A stretch of 64,000 bases of DNA from Citrobacter sp. MGH106 (GTDB lineage: Bacteria; Pseudomonadota; Gammaproteobacteria; Enterobacterales; Enterobacteriaceae), in contig NZ_KQ089822.1 of assembly GCF_001037495.1 (NCBI RefSeq), forward strand, positions 1,798,001 to 1,862,000, read 5' to 3'. This document shows, in pieces, positions 34,023 to 41,876 of the stretch; positions within the stretch are counted from its first letter, which is position 1, and every line of letters begins with the position of its first letter. The position numbers were made by a program, and so were the translations under genes. The notes beneath the pieces are model-generated. The model saw nothing but the letters and a program-made list of their open reading frames with translations, made no database searches and was not told the origin of the DNA.

Positions 34023-34757
34023 CTATTCGCGCACCTTATTAGATTTTTCCCGGGCTTCGCGCTCAAGTGAAAAAATAATCCGCTGTAATTCCCGCTCCAC
34101 CGCCGGGCCAACGTTGAGAAAACGGAAGCTCAGGCGGGGAGTGGTGATGGTCTCATTTTTCCCGTCAATAACTTTGCGTTCGCTAATGGAGATGAGCTGG
34201 GCGTCAACATGATATACCCCCCATCGTTCCATATTCAGTTCAACTTGCGAGAAGCGCATCCCTTCCGTCAACCCCTCGGGTTTTGCCTCTTCTAACAATG
34301 CGCCCATCCCGCCGAGAGACAGATCGAATAAGCGGAAACGCAGAATACTGTTGTCCGGCATTTTTGCCGTGCAGTGATAGGGAGGATGCAGTGGAGCACA
34401 GATGCGAAAATACTCCCGACGCTGGATGAACCATAGTGCAGGCGGCAGTGATGAGATAAATGCCGGCAGCCGCTGATACTCGCCTTTTTTGAGCTCTGGC
34501 AGGGTGAATTCAACTTTGGCCCCCTGCGTTTCGGCGATTATAGAAATTTGATTCGCGCGTTGTACGGCGTGGTTTTCATATTCCTGACTGCCAAAATCCA
34601 TGATCAGTTCGTCAGGGTTAACAGCGAGGATCTTGCTGATGAACTGACCTCCTGACCAGGAGATACGCAGTGGAACCTGGTTGATATATAAGTCCCGGAG
34701 CACGCCTAACACCGCTAATGGATTTTGCTTCAGGAACTGCTCATTGTAGTTGCTCAC
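34023..34757 (-). CDS. ycgR: Flagellar brake protein YcgR (PilZ domain)
   Basis: A 244-residue c-di-GMP receptor that slows flagellar rotation when loaded. The N-terminal YcgR domain (about 1-110) is followed by a PilZ domain with the RxxxR motif (RREYFR near residue 118) and DLSLGGMG. A sigma-28-type promoter lies 37 bp upstream of the start, as expected for a class 3 flagellar gene. The pdeD gene at the left end degrades the same messenger. Confidence 0.95.
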   Translation of the reverse strand: MSNYNEQFLKQNPLAVLGVLRDLYINQVPLRISWSGGQFISKILAVNPDELIMDFGSQEYENHAVQRANQISIIAETQGAKVEFTLPELKKGEYQRLPAFISSLPPALWFIQRREYFRICAPLHPPYHCTAKMPDNSILRFRLFDLSLGGMGALLEEAKPEGLTEGMRFSQVELNMERWGVYHVDAQLISISERKVIDGKNETITTPRLSFRFLNVGPAVERELQRIIFSLEREAREKSNKVRE

Positions 34758-34793
34758 ACCTAATGACTCCTGGATGCCTGGTTTGTCGTTGGA

Positions 34794-34820
34794 TTATCGG
34801 CATCACGTGACGGAACTTAA
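34794..34820 (-). promoter_or_regulatory. Sigma-28 (FliA) promoter of ycgR
   Basis: Read on the minus strand: TTAAGTTC, 11-nt spacer, GCCGATAA. The -10 matches the FliA consensus exactly and the -35 (TAAAGTTT) closely. Confidence 0.85.
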
Positions 34821-34945
34821 TACAAATGGATGAAATTTTTTATCAAATCCACGGAATTACGTCTGAATGAAAACGCACTGCCTATACTTAACCTAGTGGC
34901 GCAGGAATGTCTTGCGCGTGCATTCACTGGAAAGAGGGCCTGAAA

Positions 34946-35200
34946 ATGGGAATTATTGCCTGGATTATTTTTGGTCTGATTGCGGGGGTGATCGCCAAAC
35001 TGATCATGCCGGGTCGTGATGGTGGTGGGTATATCCTGACCTGTATTCTCGGTATCGTCGGGGCCGTGGTTGGTGGATGGCTGGCAACAATGTTTGGTCT
35101 CGGTGGTGATATCAGTGGATTTAACCTCCACAGTTTCCTGGTGGCTGTCGTTGGTGCGATTGTCGTGCTGGGTGTTTTCCGCCTTGTGCGCAGAAATTAA
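34946..35200 (+). CDS. ymgE: GlsB/YeaQ/YmgE family small membrane protein
   Basis: An 84-residue protein with three glycine-rich transmembrane segments, the transglycosylase-associated (Tag1) family. AAAGAGGG precedes the ATG at 34946; the longer in-frame start would add 13 residues not found in relatives. Stress-associated; no function assigned. Followed by a strong terminator. Confidence 0.92.
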   Translation: MGIIAWIIFGLIAGVIAKLIMPGRDGGGYILTCILGIVGAVVGGWLATMFGLGGDISGFNLHSFLVAVVGAIVVLGVFRLVRRN

Positions 35201-35203
35201 TTG

Positions 35204-35226
35204 AACGGCCCCTCGGGGCCGTTTTT
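35204..35226 (+). terminator. Rho-independent terminator after ymgE
   Basis: AACGGCCCC (35204-35212) / GGGGCCGTT (35215-35223) followed by TTT. Its opposite-strand U-tract is poor; it lies 16 bp after the stop of the convergent TonB-receptor gene and may serve it weakly. Confidence 0.9.
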
Positions 35227-35241
35227 CTGAAACAATAATAG

Positions 35242-37212
35242 CTAGAATTTATACTCAACGCCTGCCCAGTAATTGCGACCTTCTTCGATAAACCCTTCGC
35301 TATACACATATTGCGTATCAAACAGGTTATTGACCGATGCGTTAACGCTAAAACCGTGACCGATGGCGTAGTCGGCACGTAAATGGGTGATGGCAAAACC
35401 TGCTGCTTTTTGTGAGCCATCCGTATTACTGTAGCTCGAGGAACGTGCCTCTTCGGACAGCGTGATGCTGAGCGGATCCCAGGGTTTTAGCGTCATCCAG
35501 GCTGTGAGCGTTTGCGTAGGCAGGTCGGTAATCTTGCCGATATCACTGCGTTTGGCGTCTGCATGGATGAGTCCATAGCTTAACCCGACGTCCAGCATAT
35601 CAAAGACGTTACCTTTGACACCCGCATCCAGACCAGTGTAATCCACGCGACCGCTGTTCTGATTCTGGATAGTGTCTGCATCAATATTGTGCGAAAGAAT
35701 CGCATCGGTAATGCGGTTGTAATACACGCTGACTTCAAATCCCCAGTCCTGTGTGAGCGAACCATTCCAGGTCAGGTCGACGCTGCGGGCACGTTCAGGT
35801 TTTAGCTGTGGATTAACAAGTGCCACCTGGTTATAAGCGGGTTTCGACGTGGTGTAACGTTCTTTGAGCGTCGGAAAGCGCGTTCTGTCAGAGTAAGAAA
35901 GCGCCAGGGTGTCAGAATTTTCAAAGTGATATTTGGTCATCACCTGCCAGTTAAATGCCGACTGATTGTTGTCATCATAATGGGTGACGCTACCGTTTTT
36001 CTCATGCTTCATCCCCTCCAGACTGTCGCGCCAGTCGTAGCTTATACCCGCGACGACATCGACACTGTCCGCTGCTGCCCACTGGTATTCACTGGCGACA
36101 GACCAGGTACGGTCTTCGTAACGATCGTAAGCAGCGTTCGGCGCGCCTTTTTCGCGGTGAACATCGTCTTTCCAGTTAACAGCAAAAGAGAGCAGATCGT
36201 TTTCACGCATATCGGCGGCGAGCTGCAGGCCAGCCCCGTCGCTATAGTCAGAATAGTGGCTGTAGCTGCCTTTCTTATTTTTTAAATCAGCAACAGAGTT
36301 GTACATCATCAGCGTATTTTCAAAGGTGTCGCGATAAAGTCGACTTTTCAGGGTAAAGCGATCGCCCAGATGTGTAGTGCCCTGGTAGTAATAACTCTCT
36401 TTATCATATTGTGGCCACTGCCAGTAGCGTGATTTCTGGCTGCTGGTACCGGCGTAGGGAGGGTTATCTTTTTCGCCGTCCTGATTGATGTAGGTGAGGA
36501 CATATTCATCATTGTCACGCGGGGTGAAACCCAGTTTAACGATCCCGCGTTTATCATCAGCGGATGAGTTAATCATTTTACCATTGCGACCCGCCACCGG
36601 GTTATCCGTACCATGCGGCAAGCCGAGAAAATCTTGCTTCAGTTGGCTACCGCTAAGCTGGATATATCCCAAGTCGTTACTGGCACCAAATGAGGCGTGC
36701 ATATCGTGGGCATTGTCTTTACTGCGACTCCAGCCCTGACGATATCCGATACTGCTCTCAACGGGTTTCGTCGGTTTTTTAGTGGTGATGTTGATAGCGC
36801 CACCCATCTGGTTTGGTCCCTGAAGCAAGGATGAGTAACCTTTAGAGACTTCAACCGTGGCGATATCAGAGGTGAGAAAACGTCCTAAATCCAGGTTGCC
36901 ATCATAGGGGATATAAACAGGAACACCGTCGAAAAATACCGGCACCTGACGGCTATCAAAGCCGCGTACTTTCACCTGCTGTTCGTTACGGTTGCCTGAT
37001 TTTTGTAGCACTACACCGGGGATAACACTCAACGCCTGGGCAACGTTTTGCTTGTCCAGATCCTGCATTGTTTCCTGTCCAAGTACCGTCGTGCTGGCCG
37101 CAGAGGCTGGACTTGACCAGACAGTCATCGTTTCGCTTTCTGGCCCGGCGTAAGCATTCTGTGCAAAAACAAACGACAGCGCTGTGTAAAGAAAACTCTT
37201 GTTGAAATTCAT
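35242..37212 (-). CDS. TonB-dependent outer-membrane receptor of the ModE-box operon
   Basis: A receptor of 656 residues. The signal peptide MNFNKSFLYTALSFVFAQNAYA is followed by a TonB box (ETMTVWSS), a plug domain (to about 150; VRGFDSRQVPVFFDGVPVYIP, GAINITTKKP) and a 22-strand-type barrel ending in the aromatic Phe (AGVEYKF). The ATG at 37212 was chosen because of the signal peptide; an upstream in-frame start would overlap the modD-like gene. It is the last gene of a six-gene operon with an ABC importer, a methyltransferase and a ModD-like protein, 23 bp after the latter. The ligand is unknown; the ModE-type operator points to a molybdenum or tungsten compound. A ferric or cobalt chelate is the alternative. 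Confidence 0.9.
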   Translation of the reverse strand: MNFNKSFLYTALSFVFAQNAYAGPESETMTVWSSPASAASTTVLGQETMQDLDKQNVAQALSVIPGVVLQKSGNRNEQQVKVRGFDSRQVPVFFDGVPVYIPYDGNLDLGRFLTSDIATVEVSKGYSSLLQGPNQMGGAINITTKKPTKPVESSIGYRQGWSRSKDNAHDMHASFGASNDLGYIQLSGSQLKQDFLGLPHGTDNPVAGRNGKMINSSADDKRGIVKLGFTPRDNDEYVLTYINQDGEKDNPPYAGTSSQKSRYWQWPQYDKESYYYQGTTHLGDRFTLKSRLYRDTFENTLMMYNSVADLKNKKGSYSHYSDYSDGAGLQLAADMRENDLLSFAVNWKDDVHREKGAPNAAYDRYEDRTWSVASEYQWAAADSVDVVAGISYDWRDSLEGMKHEKNGSVTHYDDNNQSAFNWQVMTKYHFENSDTLALSYSDRTRFPTLKERYTTSKPAYNQVALVNPQLKPERARSVDLTWNGSLTQDWGFEVSVYYNRITDAILSHNIDADTIQNQNSGRVDYTGLDAGVKGNVFDMLDVGLSYGLIHADAKRSDIGKITDLPTQTLTAWMTLKPWDPLSITLSEEARSSSYSNTDGSQKAAGFAITHLRADYAIGHGFSVNASVNNLFDTQYVYSEGFIEEGRNYWAGVEYKF

Positions 37213-37235
37213 TATTTTTAGTCCATTTATGAATG

Positions 37236-38093
37236 TTAAATACCGCGAGCTTCCGGACTCAGGGTGACTTTGATATCCGCTGGTGGGGCGTAGTAAGGTG
37301 CGGAAGTGATAAAGAGTCTGATGCCGCAATCGAGGTAACTCGCCAGGGTGGCGAGAGTAATGCCGCCAGTCAGCGCCAGCGTGCAATGGGGGGCCAGAGA
37401 AGGGGCTATGCGTGCAATCTCAGCGGCCTGTTCAGGGCTAAACTTGTCGAGCTGCAGAACATCGGGCGCGGCGCGTAGCGCGTCCAGCGCCTCTGTGGGA
37501 TTGTCCGCTTCGACCACAATCTTTTTTTCCGGCGCATGACGTCGCAACTGTGCGATAGCGTCAGCCCAGTTGTTTTCGTTAGCAAGAAAACGGCGATGAT
37601 TAGCAAAAAGCAGTACGGATTCGGCACATCCGCCTCGGTGGATAATCCCTCCCGCCGCGAGAATCGCTTGTGTGGCCAGCATTCGGGTGCCAGGAATCGC
37701 TTTTCGGGTACAGGCTATCTGGGCGTCAGGGTAGCGGCTACGAACAATGGTCAACATATTGTCGAGATAGTCTGAAACGCCGCAACTCCATTCCAGAACA
37801 TTTTGTACGGCTTTCCAGCCCTGATGTAGCGCGGCCGCATTCCCGTGTGCGCGAATAACTAACTGACCGGCGGTCGCCCGTTCACCCTCCGCCAGTTGCT
37901 CGGTGACGGTCAGTCCCAGTGAATGAAGCATTTGTCTGGCGATGGTAATGCCGCTGACGCACCCGCCCTGGCGATGGCAGAATTCCATAACTCCTGGTTG
38001 TGCACCGATACCCAGTGCCCGGGTAGTCAGGTCGCCCCCCTGAATATCTTCCAGTAACAAGGCGTCGGTCTGCGCCTGAGAAAAGTAAATCAT
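37236..38093 (-). CDS. modD: ModD family pyrophosphorylase-like protein
   Basis: A 285-residue protein with the quinolinate phosphoribosyltransferase fold. An N-terminal alpha/beta domain (to ~110) is followed by a TIM-like barrel with the phosphoribosyl-binding basic residues in CTRKAIPGTRM, GGIIHRGG, the acidic EADNP and LQLDKFSP stretches, and the phosphate loop LTGGITLATL. ModD is named from the Rhodobacter capsulatus mod operon; its reaction is not known. The ATG at 38093 overlaps the methyltransferase stop (ATGA), so coupling is tight. In the operon it could attach or remove a phosphoribosyl group on the transported ligand; this is inference. It is not the biosynthetic NadC by context. 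Confidence 0.85.
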   Translation of the reverse strand: MIYFSQAQTDALLLEDIQGGDLTTRALGIGAQPGVMEFCHRQGGCVSGITIARQMLHSLGLTVTEQLAEGERATAGQLVIRAHGNAAALHQGWKAVQNVLEWSCGVSDYLDNMLTIVRSRYPDAQIACTRKAIPGTRMLATQAILAAGGIIHRGGCAESVLLFANHRRFLANENNWADAIAQLRRHAPEKKIVVEADNPTEALDALRAAPDVLQLDKFSPEQAAEIARIAPSLAPHCTLALTGGITLATLASYLDCGIRLFITSAPYYAPPADIKVTLSPEARGI

Positions 38094-38902
38094 CGCAGCG
38101 CCTCCGGGGCGACGCTGTCCCACCAGATCAGCGCCCAGTCGCGACTGGCGGGAGCAATGGCGCGGGGATCCTGTTGCTGATACCAGGTATCCAGACGATC
38201 AACCTCATCTTCACTGAGATCGCCCATACTCCAGCGCACATTTTCCAGAAAGCGGGACCAGGTGCTGTTGTCCTGCTGACAGTTTGGCCCCCGGATAAAA
38301 TCAACGTGGGCGTGGATGCCCATCTGGTATAAAACGTTTAACGCGTAGATATAGTTAGGAAGCTCAATCACCTCGCGGCCCAGCGCGCGCTGAATGGTGG
38401 GAGAAACAAACGAAGAACTCACGAGATGGGTGGTGTAAACCCGCAGTCGCGCCTGATTGTTCAGTTTTGTCATCGCCTGGTGCATATCGGCGACCAGCGT
38501 GGAGCGGGACGCTACGGCGATATCGCATGGGGGCAAATCGTCCCAGTGTTCCTCCCAGGAACGTTGCACCCAGTGGACATGGCTGCCTCCCATCTGCCCG
38601 GCGCGACGGGCGGCCACGCTCAGCATTCCCTGGCTATAATCCACGCCGTATATTGTCGGGATCTTTTTTGCCAATGCCAGTGAGACCGTACCAGGACCGC
38701 AGCCCATATCGAACAGTGATTCAACACCTTCAAGATTAATTTTTCCCAGCAGCTGTTGCAGATAGCTGTCGGTTAATGAGGCGCAATTCTCTGCCATTTT
38801 TTCCGCACGTTTATCCCAGTGCTCCGGCTTTTTCTCGGTTCGGTTCGCCAGAAGTAACTGTTTACGGTAAAGGTCAGCAAAATCAATGTCGTCAATGAGC
38901 AT
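38090..38902 (-). CDS. Class I SAM-dependent methyltransferase in the metal-uptake operon
   Basis: A 270-residue cytoplasmic methyltransferase. SAM motif I LFDMGCGPGTVSLAL at about residues 62-76, acidic end of strand 2 in YGVDYSQGM, and ASRSTLVADM as the region near motif IV. No radical or cobalamin motifs. The substrate is unknown. It lies 9 bp after the ATPase gene and overlaps the modD-like gene. Methyltransferase plus phosphoribosyltransferase-like enzyme in an import operon suggests synthesis or modification of a small ligand rather than simple transport; that is inference. Confidence 0.85.
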   Translation of the reverse strand: MLIDDIDFADLYRKQLLLANRTEKKPEHWDKRAEKMAENCASLTDSYLQQLLGKINLEGVESLFDMGCGPGTVSLALAKKIPTIYGVDYSQGMLSVAARRAGQMGGSHVHWVQRSWEEHWDDLPPCDIAVASRSTLVADMHQAMTKLNNQARLRVYTTHLVSSSFVSPTIQRALGREVIELPNYIYALNVLYQMGIHAHVDFIRGPNCQQDNSTWSRFLENVRWSMGDLSEDEVDRLDTWYQQQDPRAIAPASRDWALIWWDSVAPEALR

Positions 38903-38911
38903 CGTGATTCC

Positions 38912-39673
38912 TTATTGTTGGGTGCCAAAGAGGTGGTGGTGGATTTGAGAAGGGGCGACGCGGTACAGCGTTGCCAGCCGATCTGTGGCGAGTTGTTGTT
39001 CGGGAAGACCTTGCGATACCAGCCCGTCTGGTTCGATGCGCACTACGCTGTCGGCTATTGCTCGCGCATGCAATGGGTGGTGAGTGGACATCAACAGGGC
39101 CATTCCGCTCTTCTTCAGTGTAACCAGCGTGTCGAGCAGGCGGATCTGATGACCAAAATCGAGGCTGGAGGCCGGTTCATCCAGCAACAGTAAACGTGGG
39201 TGCTGCGCCAGCGCGCGGGCAATCAGCACTAACTGGCGTTCACCGCCACTCAGCGTGTTCCAGCGTCTGTCTGACAGATGGGGGATCCCCAGCAGCTCCA
39301 GTTGCTGGTATGCAATTTCTCGCTCTTTTACGCCAGGGACTGCAAAGGCGGCCATCTGCGGGGTCAGTCCCATCATCACCATATCCAGAACGGTGAAGGC
39401 AAAAGCGCCGTCGTGGGCTTGCGGGACCCAGGCGATGGCACCCGCGCGCTCACGTTCGCTGAGAAGATTCACCGCTACGCCATCCAGTAAAATATCGCCG
39501 TGGAGTGGCCGGATAACGCCAAGGAGCGTGCGCATCAGCGTGGTTTTTCCGCTACCGTTTGCGCCAAGCAGACAGCAAATTGCCCCCTCGCAGACGTTGA
39601 ACGAGACATTGCGTAACACCGGGTGTTGGGCAGAATATCCCAGCGAAGCGTTGCACACGGTTAGCAGCGTCAT
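38912..39673 (-). CDS. ABC transporter ATP-binding protein, FecE/BtuD/MolC type
   Basis: A 253-residue ATPase. Walker A GANGSGKTT (about residues 38-46), Q-loop in AWVPQAHDG, signature LSGGERQLV (about 141-149), Walker B LLLLDEPASSLDFGH and switch His in STHHPLHA. Overlaps the permease gene by 4 bp. Size and type match ATPases of siderophore/vitamin B12 importers, which include MolC of Haemophilus influenzae (molybdate/tungstate). Confidence 0.93.
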   Translation of the reverse strand: MTLLTVCNASLGYSAQHPVLRNVSFNVCEGAICCLLGANGSGKTTLMRTLLGVIRPLHGDILLDGVAVNLLSERERAGAIAWVPQAHDGAFAFTVLDMVMMGLTPQMAAFAVPGVKEREIAYQQLELLGIPHLSDRRWNTLSGGERQLVLIARALAQHPRLLLLDEPASSLDFGHQIRLLDTLVTLKKSGMALLMSTHHPLHARAIADSVVRIEPDGLVSQGLPEQQLATDRLATLYRVAPSQIHHHLFGTQQ

Positions 39674-40656
39674 GGGCGACCACCCCGCAGGAGCAGTAAC
39701 AAAAAGAAGGGGGCACCAATAAAGGCCGTCAGGATCCCGAGAGGGATTTCCGTGCTGCTAAGCGTGCGCGCGAGGGTGTCGGTCAACAGCAGTAAAATGG
39801 CACCAATTCCCATTGAAACAGGCAGTAACTGCTGGTGATTGTTACCGGTGAGGAGTCTGCCAATATGCGGCACAACCAGCCCAATCCAGCCGATAATGCC
39901 CGCAATGGCAACGGTACTGGCGGTAATGAGCGTGGCGCAGACGATCAACCCCAGCCGCAGCCGAGAAACGTTAATTCCCAGTGAGCGTGCTTCATCATCC
40001 GAGAGCGTAAGCAGGTTCATGCGCCATCGCAGCAGCAAAAGCGGAATCGAACCTGCCACGATCAGCGGCGCTGAAAACCAAAGGTCATGTAGCGTAATGG
40101 TGGATAAACCGCCGAGTAGCCAGAAGGTAATCGAAGGGAGCTGGGTATATGGGTCAGCCAGCGTCTTGATAAGCGAAATTCCCGCGCCACATACTGTTCC
40201 CAGCGCAATCCCAACCAGTACCAGCGTTAATACCGGATCGTGGCGGGAAACACGGCGGGTAATGAGCCAGACGCCCGCGACTACCAGCAAACCTCCGACG
40301 AATGCGTAAAGCTGAATAAACAATATCGGCAAACCCAGCAGGATGGCCGAGCAGGCACCTAAACCGGCACCAGCCGCGACGCCAAGAATATCCGGTGAGA
40401 CCAGCGGATTACGGAACATTCCCTGATAGGTTGTGCCTGCTCCGGCCAGTGCCGCCCCCAGTAGCAGCGCGGCCACAATACGCGGCAGACGAATTTGCCA
40501 GAAGACGATTTTATCCTGCGCCGTCACACCCTCCTGGCTGACAATGAGCGCCATCACATGCTGAATATCCAGCCGATAGGCTCCGGAAAGCACAGCGACA
40601 ACCACACAAAGCGCAATGGTCACAATCATCAGGAGACTGAGTGTCGTTGTTCTCAT
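39670..40656 (-). CDS. FecCD-family ABC transporter permease, MolB-like
   Basis: A 328-residue inner-membrane permease with about ten hydrophobic helices. Typical type II importer motifs are LPRIVAALLLGAALAGAGTTYQGMFRNPLVSPDILGV near residues 53-90 and IGWIGLVVPHIGRLL near 265. Its start codon overlaps the stop of the binding-protein gene (TGATG). The family carries ferric siderophores, haem, vitamin B12 and, in the MolBCA case, molybdate and tungstate. Confidence 0.92.
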   Translation of the reverse strand: MRTTTLSLLMIVTIALCVVVAVLSGAYRLDIQHVMALIVSQEGVTAQDKIVFWQIRLPRIVAALLLGAALAGAGTTYQGMFRNPLVSPDILGVAAGAGLGACSAILLGLPILFIQLYAFVGGLLVVAGVWLITRRVSRHDPVLTLVLVGIALGTVCGAGISLIKTLADPYTQLPSITFWLLGGLSTITLHDLWFSAPLIVAGSIPLLLLRWRMNLLTLSDDEARSLGINVSRLRLGLIVCATLITASTVAIAGIIGWIGLVVPHIGRLLTGNNHQQLLPVSMGIGAILLLLTDTLARTLSSTEIPLGILTAFIGAPFFLLLLLRGGRP

Positions 40657-41678
40657 CAGACCGCCACCAGTTGTTGATACTGCGATTCGCTTAAAGAGGT
40701 ATGCCAGAACAGCTGTGAATAGCGCTGCATGTCATCCTGAAAACTTGCATTTACCAGTGGCTCAAGCCAGGCGTGCAGGCGGCGTAAACCCAGTAAACGG
40801 TTGATGCCGGGAGGCGCATCGAGCCAACCAAACGGCAGACCGCTGAGAAAAAGAATACGTTTATCGGCGACGGCCTTTACCCCTTGCCAGACCGGATCTT
40901 CTCGCAGGTACTGTGCTGTAACCGCATCCTGCACCAGGATGATATCGGGCTGCCAGCTCAGCAGGTTTTCCATCGACACCTGCGCCAGTCCGTGCCGTCC
41001 TGGGATTTGCGCTACATTGTGTAATCCCAGTAGCTCTGCGGCTTCGGTGTGCAGTGAGCCTTGTAACCCCGTTTCAAGTCCTCTGGCGCCGCGAGCGGCA
41101 TAAAAACGCAGTTTGGCGGCTGGAGAGCGCGAAAAAATATCGGCTTCATCAATGAATTTCTGGGCAAGTGCTGCCTGGGCTGCTGTTCGCGTTTCCGTGC
41201 CCAGTGCTTTACCCGCGGCGTGCAGTTGTTGCGGAGTTTGTCGAAGTTCGCCGTTAATCAGCAGCCACGGTATCTGCGTTTGCGCGTAGACCTGCTTTGC
41301 CTGTGAAAGCCAGGTCTCGTCCGCATTACCGCAATCAACGACCAGATCGGGCTTCAGCGCCAGCAATGCTTCAAGAGACAATGTGCTGGCACGACCCGCC
41401 AGCCTGCCCAGTTTGGGTAATGCCCGGATGTTATCTGACAAAGGAATGGCAGCCTGGTGGGAGAGATCAAAGGATGAAAATCCCACCAGCTTTTCCGGTG
41501 CGACGGCTAACAGCAGTACATCAGCGGGAGCTCCGGCGCTCACCACGCGTTGAATAGCGTTAGTCCCGGGAGAGGAACCGATAGCAACGGTGAGCGGCGT
41601 ACGGGCGCTGGCCGGAAAGTGGCGTAAAAGCAGCGCAGAGGCCACGAGCTGGGCAAACATCCGTCTTGTCAGTGGCAT
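40656..41678 (-). CDS. Periplasmic metal/chelate-binding protein, MolA/FepB-like
   Basis: First gene of the operon; about 340 residues with an N-terminal export signal carrying a twin arginine (PLTRRMFAQLVASALLL), then a class III two-lobe binding domain. I chose the ATG at 41678 because AGGA lies 8 nt upstream; the ATG at 41687 would have AGG touching it. The twin arginine could route it through Tat, but the motif lacks the full S-R-R-x-F-L-K pattern, so Sec export is possible. The MolA group binds molybdate/tungstate directly; relatives bind ferric siderophores. The predicted ModE operator is 25 bp upstream of this start. Confidence 0.88.
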   Translation of the reverse strand: MPLTRRMFAQLVASALLLRHFPASARTPLTVAIGSSPGTNAIQRVVSAGAPADVLLLAVAPEKLVGFSSFDLSHQAAIPLSDNIRALPKLGRLAGRASTLSLEALLALKPDLVVDCGNADETWLSQAKQVYAQTQIPWLLINGELRQTPQQLHAAGKALGTETRTAAQAALAQKFIDEADIFSRSPAAKLRFYAARGARGLETGLQGSLHTEAAELLGLHNVAQIPGRHGLAQVSMENLLSWQPDIILVQDAVTAQYLREDPVWQGVKAVADKRILFLSGLPFGWLDAPPGINRLLGLRRLHAWLEPLVNASFQDDMQRYSQLFWHTSLSESQYQQLVAV

Positions 41679-41702
41679 TATATTCATCCTGAACGGTGAT
41701 AA

Positions 41703-41732
41703 ATTCGCTATATATTTACATATATAGCGAAT
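41703..41732 (-). promoter_or_regulatory. ModE-box-like operator upstream of the metal-uptake operon
   Basis: A perfect inverted repeat: ATTCGCTATATA (41703-41714), TTTACA spacer, TATATAGCGAAT (41721-41732). The form CGnTATATA-N6-TATATAnCG is the recognition sequence of the molybdate/tungstate-responsive repressor ModE. The palindrome contains TATATA-like -10 sequences and stands 25-54 bp before the chosen start codon, a repressing position. I see no Fur-like box in the 189 bp between this operon and treA. Confidence 0.85.
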
Positions 41733-41830
41733 AAAAACATGTTCAGAATCAATTTCACACTGATGAAAATCTCGGATAACCCGTAAGAGTTATGTGCAAT
41801 GGGGACAGTGAAAAGAGAGGGAGACTGAAA

Positions 41831-41859
41831 TAAAAAATCCGCGACGATGCGCGGATTTT
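41831..41859 (-). terminator. Rho-independent terminator after treA
   Basis: On the minus strand AAAATCCGCG / CGCGGATTTT with a 6-nt loop, followed by TTTTTTATTTC. Lies 18 bp after the treA stop, before the metal-uptake promoter. Confidence 0.85.
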
Positions 41860-41876
41860 CGGGCAACACATGCACG

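Noticed and set aside
37212-37386. N-terminal extension of the TonB receptor (58 extra residues)
   Set aside because: It overlaps the modD-like gene and would hide the clear signal peptide beginning at 37212.
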